Below are positions 1 through 6,759 of a stretch of DNA of 12,342 nucleotides, piece after piece. Both the position numbers and the translations under genes were made by a program. Source of the DNA: Candidatus Aerophobota bacterium (lineage in GTDB: Bacteria > Aerophobota > Aerophobia > Aerophobales > B3-G15); assembly GCA_014859225.1 (NCBI GenBank), contig JACUUP010000037.1:1-12342 (forward strand). The letters are read 5' to 3'. The notes beneath the pieces are model-generated. The model was not told the DNA's origin, ran no database searches, and saw only the letters and a program-made list of their open reading frames with translations. The number at the start of each line of letters is the position of its first letter. The first letter of the stretch is position 1.

Positions 1-1
1 A

Positions 2-745
2 GTAGCAGATGACCTGCACAATCTCAAAATAGACAAAGTTTTCAAGCAATGGAAACTGGTTGCCCAAAATGGAAAGATTCTTCCCCGGAAAATTAAAGAA
101 ACCAGAGTAACCATGCGAAGTTCAATGAATGTGAACTGGATGGGGTTGCAGAGTTTTGATATAAAAGTTAGGGGGAATAAAGCTCTGGTAATAGAGATAG
201 TACCGGAGCAAATTGTGACCAGAAAACTACTCACAACTCCCAGGGTGAAAGATGGTATGGTTGTGGCTGATACGGGCAATGATATTTTAAAAATAGCGGT
301 AGTAGAAAGACATTTAGCCTCAGGCAATGTGGGAGTCGGGCTGGTAAAAGGATTTGGATTGAAGAAGGGTGCTTTAGCTTCATCGGTTGCCCATGATTCA
401 CACAATATCGTGATTGTCGGGGTTAGCGATGCAGATATGATGACCGCCGCTATTGAAGTAGTGCGGATGCGAGGAGGACAGGTGGTGGTAGGGGAGGACG
501 AAGTTATTGCTGCACTTCCCCTCCCCATCGCAGGACTTATGAGCGATAAACCTTTGGAGGAGGTCAGAGATAGAGTTGATAAATTAAATAAGGCGGCAGC
601 TTCTCTTGGTTGTAGATTAAAAAATCCCTTTATGACTCTTTCTTTTCTTGCACTTCCGCCTATCCCTGAGCTAAAAATAACGGACAAAGGATTGGTGGAC
701 GTGGAAAAGTTTCAGATTGTTTCTTTGTTTTGCGAGACTGATTGA
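2..745 (+). CDS. ade: Adenine deaminase, C-terminal part (5' end outside window)
   Basis: The frame is open from the left edge, so this is the last 247 residues of a protein that in this family is usually about 570-600 residues. The ATG at 113 is internal and not a start. Adenine deaminase hydrolyses adenine to hypoxanthine and ammonia in the cytoplasm as part of purine salvage. Recognition rests on the C-terminal signature seen here: a Met-Thr-Leu-Ser-Phe-Leu-Ala-Leu-Pro stretch followed by IPELKITDKGLVDV, and the upstream segment with AHDSHNIVIVGV. The amidohydrolase barrel with most metal ligands lies outside the window, so catalytic completeness cannot be judged. The STAS gene follows 42 nt after the stop on the same strand and may be cotranscribed. 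No purine riboswitch can be assessed because the 5' region is missing. Confidence 0.93.
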   Translation, partial: VADDLHNLKIDKVFKQWKLVAQNGKILPRKIKETRVTMRSSMNVNWMGLQSFDIKVRGNKALVIEIVPEQIVTRKLLTTPRVKDGMVVADTGNDILKIAVVERHLASGNVGVGLVKGFGLKKGALASSVAHDSHNIVIVGVSDADMMTAAIEVVRMRGGQVVVGEDEVIAALPLPIAGLMSDKPLEEVRDRVDKLNKAAASLGCRLKNPFMTLSFLALPPIPELKITDKGLVDVEKFQIVSLFCETD

Positions 746-774
746 TTGAGGAAAAAAGACCATAGCGTAGTTTC

Positions 775-780
775 AGGAGG
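775..780 (+). promoter_or_regulatory. Shine-Dalgarno site fixing the STAS gene start
   Basis: AGGAGG lies 7 nt before the ATG at 788. The same frame is open back to a TTG at 746, directly after the adenine deaminase stop, but that codon has no ribosome binding site. The ATG at 788 also gives a normal STAS-domain N-terminus. Confidence 0.85.
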
Positions 781-787
781 AATAAAG

Positions 788-1120
788 ATGAACATAACTC
801 AAAAACAGGAAGGAGGGATTGATATTTTTTCCCTCAACGGGCGTTTTGATGCACACTGTGCCGCAGATGTGGAGGAAAAACTAAATGATGCTATATCACG
901 AGGGGCACGTAAACTTCTCCTCAACCTGGAGGGCACAGAGTATATAAGTAGTGCCGGACTACGGGTTCTTCTGGCAATTGCCAAGAAATTGAAAAAGGAA
1001 GGTGGGCAGATAAAACTCTGTTCTTTGCAACCGTACGTACAAGAAGTATTTGATGTGGCAGGATTTACTCAGATTTTTACCATTTGCAAAAACCTTGAGG
1101 AAGCTGTAGGAGATTTTTAA
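788..1120 (+). CDS. STAS-domain protein (anti-sigma-factor antagonist-like)
   Basis: A 110-residue single-domain protein of the SpoIIAA/RsbV type. Family members bind a partner, classically an anti-sigma kinase, and are switched by phosphorylation of a serine at the start of helix 2. The sequence shows a beta strand (residues 11-17), an FDAHCAADVEEKL helix (20-32), strand LLLNLE (43-48) and the conserved turn YISSAGLRVLL (52-62), with candidate phosphoserines S54 or S55. The C-terminal half has the family's AGFTQIFTI pattern (91-99). The classical Asp-Ser-Ser/Thr-Gly turn is replaced by Ile-Ser-Ser-Ala-Gly, a common variant. No SpoIIAB/RsbW-like ATPase or sigma factor lies beside it. It is convergent with, and by eye about 35% identical to, the STAS domain of the 812-residue kinase-like protein, making that protein a plausible partner (inference). 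Confidence 0.9.
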   Translation: MNITQKQEGGIDIFSLNGRFDAHCAADVEEKLNDAISRGARKLLLNLEGTEYISSAGLRVLLAIAKKLKKEGGQIKLCSLQPYVQEVFDVAGFTQIFTICKNLEEAVGDF

Positions 1121-1124
1121 GTTA

Positions 1125-3563
1125 CTAAAGCTTCTCACAAATAAGGCTGGAAGAAATAAGCGCATATAATTTGGTAAACTCGGAGAGTTGAGCATATCTT
1201 ACTACCTGAAGGGTGAAATAAAAAAGAGCAAGGTAATACTGACGAATGTCTTCTTCCAGAAAGGTAACCAGGTTGGTAAATTCTCGCACCTTTCTAACCA
1301 TTTTATAGATTTTTTCCAGCCAGGGGTTTTTAAGCGGAAAATCAATGTGAGGTAGCTGGTCAAATTTTTCTGGCTTTAGCAGCTCCTTTTCAAATGCAAT
1401 CATCTCTGCAAGCTCATCCCATCCACGTATATCAAAACTCTCAAATTTAATAGTTGCCTCTAATTTAGCTAAGTCCTTTAAAATATGACCTTCGTGCGTC
1501 TCACTAAAATCAATAATCCATACATTTCGTTTCTCATCCAGTAAAATATTTCTTAAATTCATATCCCCGTGCACAATAACCCGATAGGAAGGAAATTCTT
1601 TAGATAACCTTTGAGGAAAGCTATTTTTTACAACGTAGAGCGGATTGATAAATTTTCCTTGAATCTCAGGAAATGTTACCCATTCCTGGCTATCTCCAAC
1701 GGATAGCTCTTTTTGCGCGAAGCTGCTAACAAGCGGTAATTTTCCGAAAAAATCATACTCCTGGTAAAGATGCAAATCAGTGTATATTGGCTGCCGATAC
1801 CAGAGCTTCAAGATGTTGCGAAAAAGTGTTTCCAGGATAGGCAAAACATCATCGGTTGAGTGGGAGCGGTAAAACTCATCCAGGGAAAAAATTTGGGTAT
1901 CCTGCCCGGATAAACCAACAAAATTGTATACCAACCCTCCATCTTCTCCCTGAAGGACGCTACTTACAAGATGGGTGGCATTATTGAGGATAAATTTTTT
2001 AACGAACTTTTCAAATGCTTCCATTTCTCGCGTAATCTCATCTAAACTGCCGATTTTCATTACCATGGGCATTTGCTTCCTTCCCTTTCTATCCCAGCTT
2101 GCTACTCTGAAGACACGGGAGCCACTGAAGCCACCCCCCAGCGCATAAAGCTTAAGCTGTTTGCAGTCCCGAAATAGCTTTCGGGCAATGAGCGAGTGAT
2201 TCAAGCTCAAGGGTGGTGCCTCACCTTGAACGCTAACTTGGAGGTATTTTTCTTCTTTTCTGTATACCCCATCAACAAGAAATACTCCAACAAGTGCTTT
2301 GGTTATTGTAGTTTCGCTTGAAAGACTTGTTACATCTAAAATTTTCCCTTCTTCTGCTACAGCCAAAAGTATGCTGGATATGGTATCTTCCAGAGCACCA
2401 TGTTTCACAGAAAAATTCTGACGGGGAAGAATGAGGCTATGATTTTGAAAAAGTATATCTTTTCTCTCTTCATATGAGGCATGCATATTAAAAAGAGAGC
2501 GCAGGGCATCGGCATCGTAGCAGGATAAATCATTCTCTAAATTAACTCCTGCTCCTACCATAACTGCGTCAACCTGCCGATGTTGAGGTTTATCCTGAGA
2601 AACATATCCAATTTCCTGAGAGAAACCTTTACCTACATCTTTATGAGTCAAAGCATCAAACGCTAACCTGTTAGCCCTGAGGGAATAAAGCTCTTCACAA
2701 TTAGCCAGAACAACCACTCCCACAACTCCTTTAAAATCTGGATAGTGTTCTTTACATATGCTAAAAATGGCTCTTTGTAGCTCATCCAGCCTTATTCCCT
2801 TTTTCTTATCCTCTGCCTCTACAGCTATCACATGGTTAAATTTTCCTTTCAATTCCATCTGGAAAATAGTGTAGGCGGGAATTTTTTCCTCATCTTTTTT
2901 CAACATGAGAAAATCAGGTAAGGCTGGATTTTGTAGGGAAATCCAGGCTATCATTTTTTTTAAAATCACCATCTGGTCTATTGTCCTGACACAATCCGGA
3001 TTATATTTACCCACTGAACCAATACTTACGGCATATTCATTTCCGGAAAAAAATGTTGAAATAACATTTTCTGGTGTACAGCGCCCCTGTAAAACATCAG
3101 AAATGTTACCTGATAACTCTATCCAGGTGGATGCGTCGTTTCCGGGAAGCAGGGTGAACAGGGCACCCCTCTTTTTGTAAGCAGGTAATTTCTCCCATGT
3201 AGCACAGATTTGCGTCTTTTCCCGCATTTCAATTAACTCATCCAGCGCTTCTTTGAGCTTTGATTTGATAGTAAAAATCTCTGTAAAACCGGTAATTCCC
3301 AGAACCTCTAAGGGAAAGGAAGATAGAGAAGTTAAGATTAGATTCCTCCCTCTTTTTATCAGGGTTTTATGAAGCTCAAGGATAACCCGTATCCCGGCAC
3401 TACTAAGATAGTCAACATGTTCAAAATCAAGCACAATAGCTTTTGCATCTTTTAATTCGGGGTGGGGGAGTTTTTTTTCCAGCTCGCCGGCGCCTAACCC
3501 ATCAAAACGCCCTTTTAAAAAAATAACGGGAATATCGTCTATCTTTTTAATTGTCACTTCCAC
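1125..3563 (-). CDS. STAS domain - unknown middle region - APH/kinase-like phosphotransferase fusion
   Basis: An 812-residue protein read from a GTG at 3563. Residues 1-108 are a STAS domain with the switch turn YLSSAGIRVIL (52-62). Residues about 115-450 are a region I do not recognise, with no transmembrane segments. Residues about 460-812 look like a protein-kinase-fold phosphotransferase of the aminoglycoside/choline kinase group: a glycine-rich loop ALGGGFSGSRVFRV (474-487), a lysine in VMKIG (K503), a likely helix-C glutamate (E513 or E516), the catalytic loop HGDMNLRNIL (665-674, with D667 and N672) and metal-binding Asp in IIDFSET (D685). All key residues are present, so phosphotransfer is likely; the substrate is unknown. 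The start overlaps the end of the CDF-like gene by 10 bp, which implies translational coupling. The 3' end lies 4 nt from the stop of the convergent STAS gene. A substrate or partner role for the STAS domains is inference. Confidence 0.85.
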   Translation of the reverse strand: MEVTIKKIDDIPVIFLKGRFDGLGAGELEKKLPHPELKDAKAIVLDFEHVDYLSSAGIRVILELHKTLIKRGRNLILTSLSSFPLEVLGITGFTEIFTIKSKLKEALDELIEMREKTQICATWEKLPAYKKRGALFTLLPGNDASTWIELSGNISDVLQGRCTPENVISTFFSGNEYAVSIGSVGKYNPDCVRTIDQMVILKKMIAWISLQNPALPDFLMLKKDEEKIPAYTIFQMELKGKFNHVIAVEAEDKKKGIRLDELQRAIFSICKEHYPDFKGVVGVVVLANCEELYSLRANRLAFDALTHKDVGKGFSQEIGYVSQDKPQHRQVDAVMVGAGVNLENDLSCYDADALRSLFNMHASYEERKDILFQNHSLILPRQNFSVKHGALEDTISSILLAVAEEGKILDVTSLSSETTITKALVGVFLVDGVYRKEEKYLQVSVQGEAPPLSLNHSLIARKLFRDCKQLKLYALGGGFSGSRVFRVASWDRKGRKQMPMVMKIGSLDEITREMEAFEKFVKKFILNNATHLVSSVLQGEDGGLVYNFVGLSGQDTQIFSLDEFYRSHSTDDVLPILETLFRNILKLWYRQPIYTDLHLYQEYDFFGKLPLVSSFAQKELSVGDSQEWVTFPEIQGKFINPLYVVKNSFPQRLSKEFPSYRVIVHGDMNLRNILLDEKRNVWIIDFSETHEGHILKDLAKLEATIKFESFDIRGWDELAEMIAFEKELLKPEKFDQLPHIDFPLKNPWLEKIYKMVRKVREFTNLVTFLEEDIRQYYLALFYFTLQVVRYAQLSEFTKLYALISSSLICEKL

Positions 3564-4519
3564 GATTTTCTCTTTGAATGACGGGAAGAATCTGTAAGGG
3601 AAATGGTAACCTGGCTTCCCTGTATTTTCTTTTCCAATCCTTGCTTGATAGCATTGATAACTTCTTGCACTTCTCCCACTTTTCGCTCGGCTTCAAATTC
3701 CAGGAAAAGTTCAATGTAAATATTACTTCCTGACCTTCTTGACCGTATTCCGTGCAGGGCAAGATACTCATCAAAGTAAGTGGTCAGCTCACGCAGGATA
3801 ATGAGTTGCAGAGATTCTTCCAGGGTTTTATCCACTAAATCATACACGGACATGGAAACAACACTGTAAGCGGAAAAAAGTAAAAAACCAGACAGTACAA
3901 CCGAACCAACCGGGTCTATATATAAAGACCATCCAAATTTTTTAAGAATCCCACTCAGTCCAAGCGAAGAAACAACACATAAATTAGCCATAGTCCTTGC
4001 TCTAAAAAGACGCCACTGAGATTCCATTATGGGAGATGGTTCTTTTCGGGCAATTTTGCGCGTGCGAAACCAGTACCAGCCGTTGGCATTACCGGCAATT
4101 ATGGCAAAAACGAATCCTATGCCCATTCCCAATCCTTCTATGGGAACCGGGTTTTGAAAGCGCAGCACTGCACTACGAAAAATAACCACCAGTGATACTA
4201 TCATCACGCCTGCTACAAATAAACTTGTTAGATTCTCTAATTTCCCATATCCATAGTTGTACTCGGGGCTCATCCTGTGGGTGGCTTTGCGCACGGTCAA
4301 CCAGGAAAAAAAAATTACCAGTGCTTCACTGCTGCTCCTGAGTGCATTCGATTGGAGCGTCATAGAATTTGCCAGTAGCATGGCAATAACGGTGGGAACA
4401 AGCGCGGCAAAAGCAAAGAGAAATCCTATCAAAAGCGAGCGTTCTTTTTGCTGGTAAGTGTTTTCTTTATTACCCAGAATTTTTTCTAATATGACGTGAG
4501 CTAACTGCACGATTCGCAC
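3554..4519 (-). CDS. Degenerate cation-diffusion-facilitator (CDF) fold membrane protein
   Basis: A 321-residue protein with six likely membrane helices (about 28-50, 62-76, 98-117, 130-150, 176-196 and 201-226) and a cytoplasmic C-terminal domain (about 230-310). The layout matches CDF metal/proton antiporters, including the YGKLEN box after helix 2 and an LHGIRSRRSG box in the C-terminal domain. The metal ligands of the family are not kept: by hand alignment with E. coli YiiP, the helix 2 pair becomes R61 and E65, the helix 5 pair becomes A178 and V182, the loop histidines become Y89 and Y91, and the C-terminal histidines become F272 and S307. Ordinary zinc or iron export is therefore doubtful. 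The start is uncertain: GTG at 4519 has no clear ribosome binding site. The gene is first in a two-gene unit with the STAS-kinase gene. Confidence 0.85.
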   Translation of the reverse strand: MRIVQLAHVILEKILGNKENTYQQKERSLLIGFLFAFAALVPTVIAMLLANSMTLQSNALRSSSEALVIFFSWLTVRKATHRMSPEYNYGYGKLENLTSLFVAGVMIVSLVVIFRSAVLRFQNPVPIEGLGMGIGFVFAIIAGNANGWYWFRTRKIARKEPSPIMESQWRLFRARTMANLCVVSSLGLSGILKKFGWSLYIDPVGSVVLSGFLLFSAYSVVSMSVYDLVDKTLEESLQLIILRELTTYFDEYLALHGIRSRRSGSNIYIELFLEFEAERKVGEVQEVINAIKQGLEKKIQGSQVTISLTDSSRHSKRKSWK

Positions 4520-4544
4520 ACTTTACATCTTAAACTTTGATGAT

Positions 4545-4573
4545 AGGATACTCTGTGAGATGGATTTTGTCAA
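4545..4573 (-). promoter_or_regulatory. Candidate promoter for the CDF-like/STAS-kinase pair
   Basis: On the minus strand a perfect TTGACA (4573-4568) is followed after 17 nt by TATCCT (4550-4545), four of six matches to the -10 consensus. It begins directly after the poly-U run of the terminator that ends the importer operon and lies 26 nt before the proposed GTG start. This supports separate transcription of the pair from the importer genes. Confidence 0.55.
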
Positions 4574-4577
4574 CTTC

Positions 4578-4612
4578 AAAAAAAGTTGGTCCCGCATACT
4601 GTAAAGGGGACC
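4578..4612 (-). terminator. Rho-independent terminator after the importer permease
   Basis: On the minus strand GGTCCC, a 13-nt loop and GGGACC are followed by AAC and seven Ts. The stem is short (6 bp, GC-rich) but the position, about 90 nt after the permease stop and just before the next promoter, fits the end of the importer operon. Confidence 0.6.
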
Positions 4613-4620
4613 TTGCATAT

Positions 4621-4635
4621 CAAGGAATTTCCTTG
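4621..4635. repeat. Short perfect palindrome between importer permease and terminator
   Basis: CAAGGAA, one central T, then TTCCTTG: two 7-bp arms in perfect inverted order. It lies 9 nt beyond the terminator stem, towards the permease gene. A one-base loop cannot form a normal hairpin, so a protein-binding site is the more natural reading, though chance is possible. Confidence 0.3.
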
Positions 4636-4703
4636 TCTTTTTAGAGGTATGAGAGGAATGGTTGTCTAAAAGTCCAAAATCACCTTTTTTATTTCACACC
4701 AGC

Positions 4704-5744
4704 TTAATCAAAACCTCGTGCTTTCTCGCGCGAGACCTGAAGGGCAACTGAACCCACCAGCAGAATTCCCAGTAAAATGTTCTGGATAAAAAATCCTGCT
4801 CCTGCCAGCATAAGACCATTAGTGAGAACAGCGATGAGGAACATACCCAAAACCACTCCCCATATAGAGCCTTTCCCGCCGAATAAAAGTGTTCCTCCTA
4901 ACGCTACCCCGACGATGACATGCAGCTCCAATCCCGTTCCCATGCCAGGATTGGTGGAATCCAGACGACCCAGGAAAACAAGTGCCGCTATTCCCACCAG
5001 AAGACCCTGAAAGGCGAAAAATATCGTCTTCCATCGCTTCACCGGGATACCTGCCAGGGTCGCCGCCTCCTCATTCCCTCCGATGGCAACTGCATATCGT
5101 CCAAAGCGGGTAAAATAATACAGACAAGCTCCAAGGACAGCCACCGCCAGAGCGATAACAATGGGCATGGGTATAGGACCAACTGTCCCCTGTCCCAGAT
5201 ATACAATCTGCCTGGGGAAACGACTGACTGTGGTTCCGTACATATAGTGGTTAACCATTCCCCGATAGCTTACCATCATACCCAGGGTAGCTAAAAGGGC
5301 AGGGACTCCCAGTTTGGTGACTATCGCCCCGTTCACAGTACCCAGCAGCAAACCCAACCCTATAGCATATAAAATTGCCAGGGGGACGCTTCCGCCAAAA
5401 AATATAAAAGTGCCCACAAGTCCCATAATTAGTCCCATCATGGAGCCCACTGAAAGGTCTATGTTTTTGGAGGTCATCAAAAAAGCCTGACCAACTCCAA
5501 CAATGATATAGATTGAGCTGGCTCGCATGACGGTAATCATGTTTCTCTGAGTAAAAAACCGTTCTGACAAAAGCGACATTGCGATGATAACGAGAATCAA
5601 GGGAATAACCAGTAGATTCATCCGCTCTAACCACCCTACAATTGTATTCCGCCGTAACTGGATTTCACCACTTTTGTCCACTGCTCGCCTTTGCGTTTCC
5701 TGTCTTGTTGCATTCACCATAAGCTTGTCATCAGGCTGACCCAT
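4704..5744 (-). CDS. CUT2/ribose-type ABC importer permease (RbsC-like)
   Basis: A 346-residue inner-membrane permease of the BPD_transp_2 (RbsC/FrcC) family. About 9-10 hydrophobic segments start near residue 43, after a polar N-terminus that is long for the family. Family marks are KNIDLSVGSMMGL (93-105), LGVPALLATLGMM (145-157), the cytoplasmic coupling loop AIGGNEEAATLAGIPVK (220-236), which contacts the ATPase, and LGGTLLFGGKGSIWG (282-296). The ATG at 5744 has AAGGAGG 5 nt upstream, so the start is firm. It is the last gene of the order binding protein, ATPase, permease, 107 nt after the ATPase. It should form the homodimeric membrane channel for the nearby binding protein. The substrate (pentose, hexose or polyol) cannot be read from sequence. 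Confidence 0.93.
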   Translation of the reverse strand: MGQPDDKLMVNATRQETQRRAVDKSGEIQLRRNTIVGWLERMNLLVIPLILVIIAMSLLSERFFTQRNMITVMRASSIYIIVGVGQAFLMTSKNIDLSVGSMMGLIMGLVGTFIFFGGSVPLAILYAIGLGLLLGTVNGAIVTKLGVPALLATLGMMVSYRGMVNHYMYGTTVSRFPRQIVYLGQGTVGPIPMPIVIALAVAVLGACLYYFTRFGRYAVAIGGNEEAATLAGIPVKRWKTIFFAFQGLLVGIAALVFLGRLDSTNPGMGTGLELHVIVGVALGGTLLFGGKGSIWGVVLGMFLIAVLTNGLMLAGAGFFIQNILLGILLVGSVALQVSREKARGFD

Positions 5745-5851
5745 CTAATCCTCCTTTTAAAAATTTTGACAACCAACTTTTATACGAAAAAACTGGTAGG
5801 TAGCCATTCTCAAAAAAATTTCAATTTTTTATCTATTTTTTAGGTAGCGTT

Positions 5852-6664
5852 TTATGAGGTAGCAGTCCTGGAAACTTGCGCTGCCGCAACACCTCCCGTG
5901 ATATAGCCAACGATCTCTGTTGGATTCGTCTCTTCTTTTTTACAATCTTTGACCTTGCGGCCATGACGCAAAACCGCAATCCGATTACATATTGCAAACA
6001 CATGCTCCAGGTTGTGACTGATGAGTATAATGGGAATACCCTGTTCTTTTATCTGCAAAATTAATTTCTCTGCCTCACGCCGTTGCGATGCCCCCAGGGC
6101 TGCTGTAGGCTCATCCAGGAGGAGGAGTTTGCTACCCCAGAAGACAGAACGGGCTAAGGCTACCGCTTGTCTTTGTCCTCCCGACATTCGGCGGACGGGT
6201 TCACTGTCCAGGCCAGGAATTTTGATGTTGAGCTTCTTCATATTTTCCCGGGTTATTTGCTTCATACCTCGCCGATCCAGTATCCTGAGCAGGCGACCTA
6301 TAAAACCCCCGGTTAGAATTTCACGCCCCAGAAAAAGATTTCCATCTACTCGCAAGTGGTCGACTAAAGCGAGGTCCTGGTAAGCAGTTTCTATTCCCAT
6401 TTCCCGCGCCTGGTGGGGGGTAGCCATCACCACGGGTTCATCATTTATATATATAGTTCCACCATCAGGTTGATATACACCGGCAATAACCTTGACCAGG
6501 GTTGACTTGCCAGCCCCATTATCACCCACCAATCCCACCAGGTCTCCGCTACCCACCTCCAGGGAGACTTTGTCCAGCGCCTGAACTGATTGGAATTTTT
6601 TGGAAATATCCTCTACCCTCAGGAAGGGGATACCATTACCGGTAGAATTCTGTTGTTCTGTCAT
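5852..6664 (-). CDS. Single-domain CUT2-type ABC importer ATPase (FrcA-like)
   Basis: A 270-residue ATP-binding subunit that powers sugar uptake at the cytoplasmic face. Motifs are complete: Walker A GDNGAGKST (47-55), Q-loop Q96 in AYQD, signature MSGGQ (160-164), Walker B LLLLDEP (180-186, catalytic E185) and switch histidine H217 in LISHN. After Walker B the usual SALD-type D-loop reads AALG. Most RbsA-type proteins are about 500 residues with two fused ATPase halves. This one has one half, like the Sinorhizobium fructose importer FrcA, and so must dimerise. The ATG at 6664 has GGAGGT 8 nt upstream. It is the only ABC ATPase in the window, although two permeases and two binding proteins are encoded. 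Confidence 0.93.
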   Translation of the reverse strand: MTEQQNSTGNGIPFLRVEDISKKFQSVQALDKVSLEVGSGDLVGLVGDNGAGKSTLVKVIAGVYQPDGGTIYINDEPVVMATPHQAREMGIETAYQDLALVDHLRVDGNLFLGREILTGGFIGRLLRILDRRGMKQITRENMKKLNIKIPGLDSEPVRRMSGGQRQAVALARSVFWGSKLLLLDEPTAALGASQRREAEKLILQIKEQGIPIILISHNLEHVFAICNRIAVLRHGRKVKDCKKEETNPTEIVGYITGGVAAAQVSRTATS

Positions 6665-6690
6665 TTATTTGCACCTCCATAGTTAAAAAC

Positions 6691-6742
6691 AACCAGCAGG
6701 GAATCGGATGCAGTGGTTGTGCCATACGGCTCCCCGCTGGTT
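6691..6742 (-). terminator. Hairpin between binding-protein and ATPase genes (attenuator or mRNA-stability element)
   Basis: The minus-strand transcript can pair a 12-nt arm (6742-6731) with another 12-nt arm (6702-6691) through 11 Watson-Crick pairs and one G-U pair. The 28-nt loop holds a further small hairpin, GCC-GUAU-GGC. A GUUUUU run follows the stem closely. It lies between the stop of the binding protein and the ATPase ribosome binding site. Such elements often let the binding protein be made in excess over the membrane parts, by partial termination or by protecting the upstream mRNA. Confidence 0.6.
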
Positions 6743-6759
6743 TAATGACAATCTAAAGG

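Noticed and set aside
746-787. N-terminal extension of the solo STAS protein from a TTG at 746
   Set aside because: No ribosome binding site precedes the TTG, while AGGAGG precedes the ATG at 788 and gives a normal STAS start.
3554-4519. CDF-like gene as a pseudogene
   Set aside because: The frame is intact over a full family length, keeps fold motifs, and is translationally coupled to the next gene; only the metal ligands are replaced.
4777-5634. Other-frame open frames across the permease 1 gene on both strands
   Set aside because: They overlap a clearly conserved permease and have low-complexity, repeat-poor compositions typical of shadow frames, with no ribosome binding sites.
5811-5829. 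A/T-only inverted repeat in the ATPase-permease gap as a terminator
   Set aside because: The stem has no G-C pairs and almost no loop, and the permease gene immediately follows with its own ribosome binding site.
5798-5863. Three AGGTAGC heptamers around the ATPase stop and ATPase-permease gap
   Set aside because: The shared core is only 7 bp, spacing is irregular and one copy is coding; chance is a sufficient explanation.
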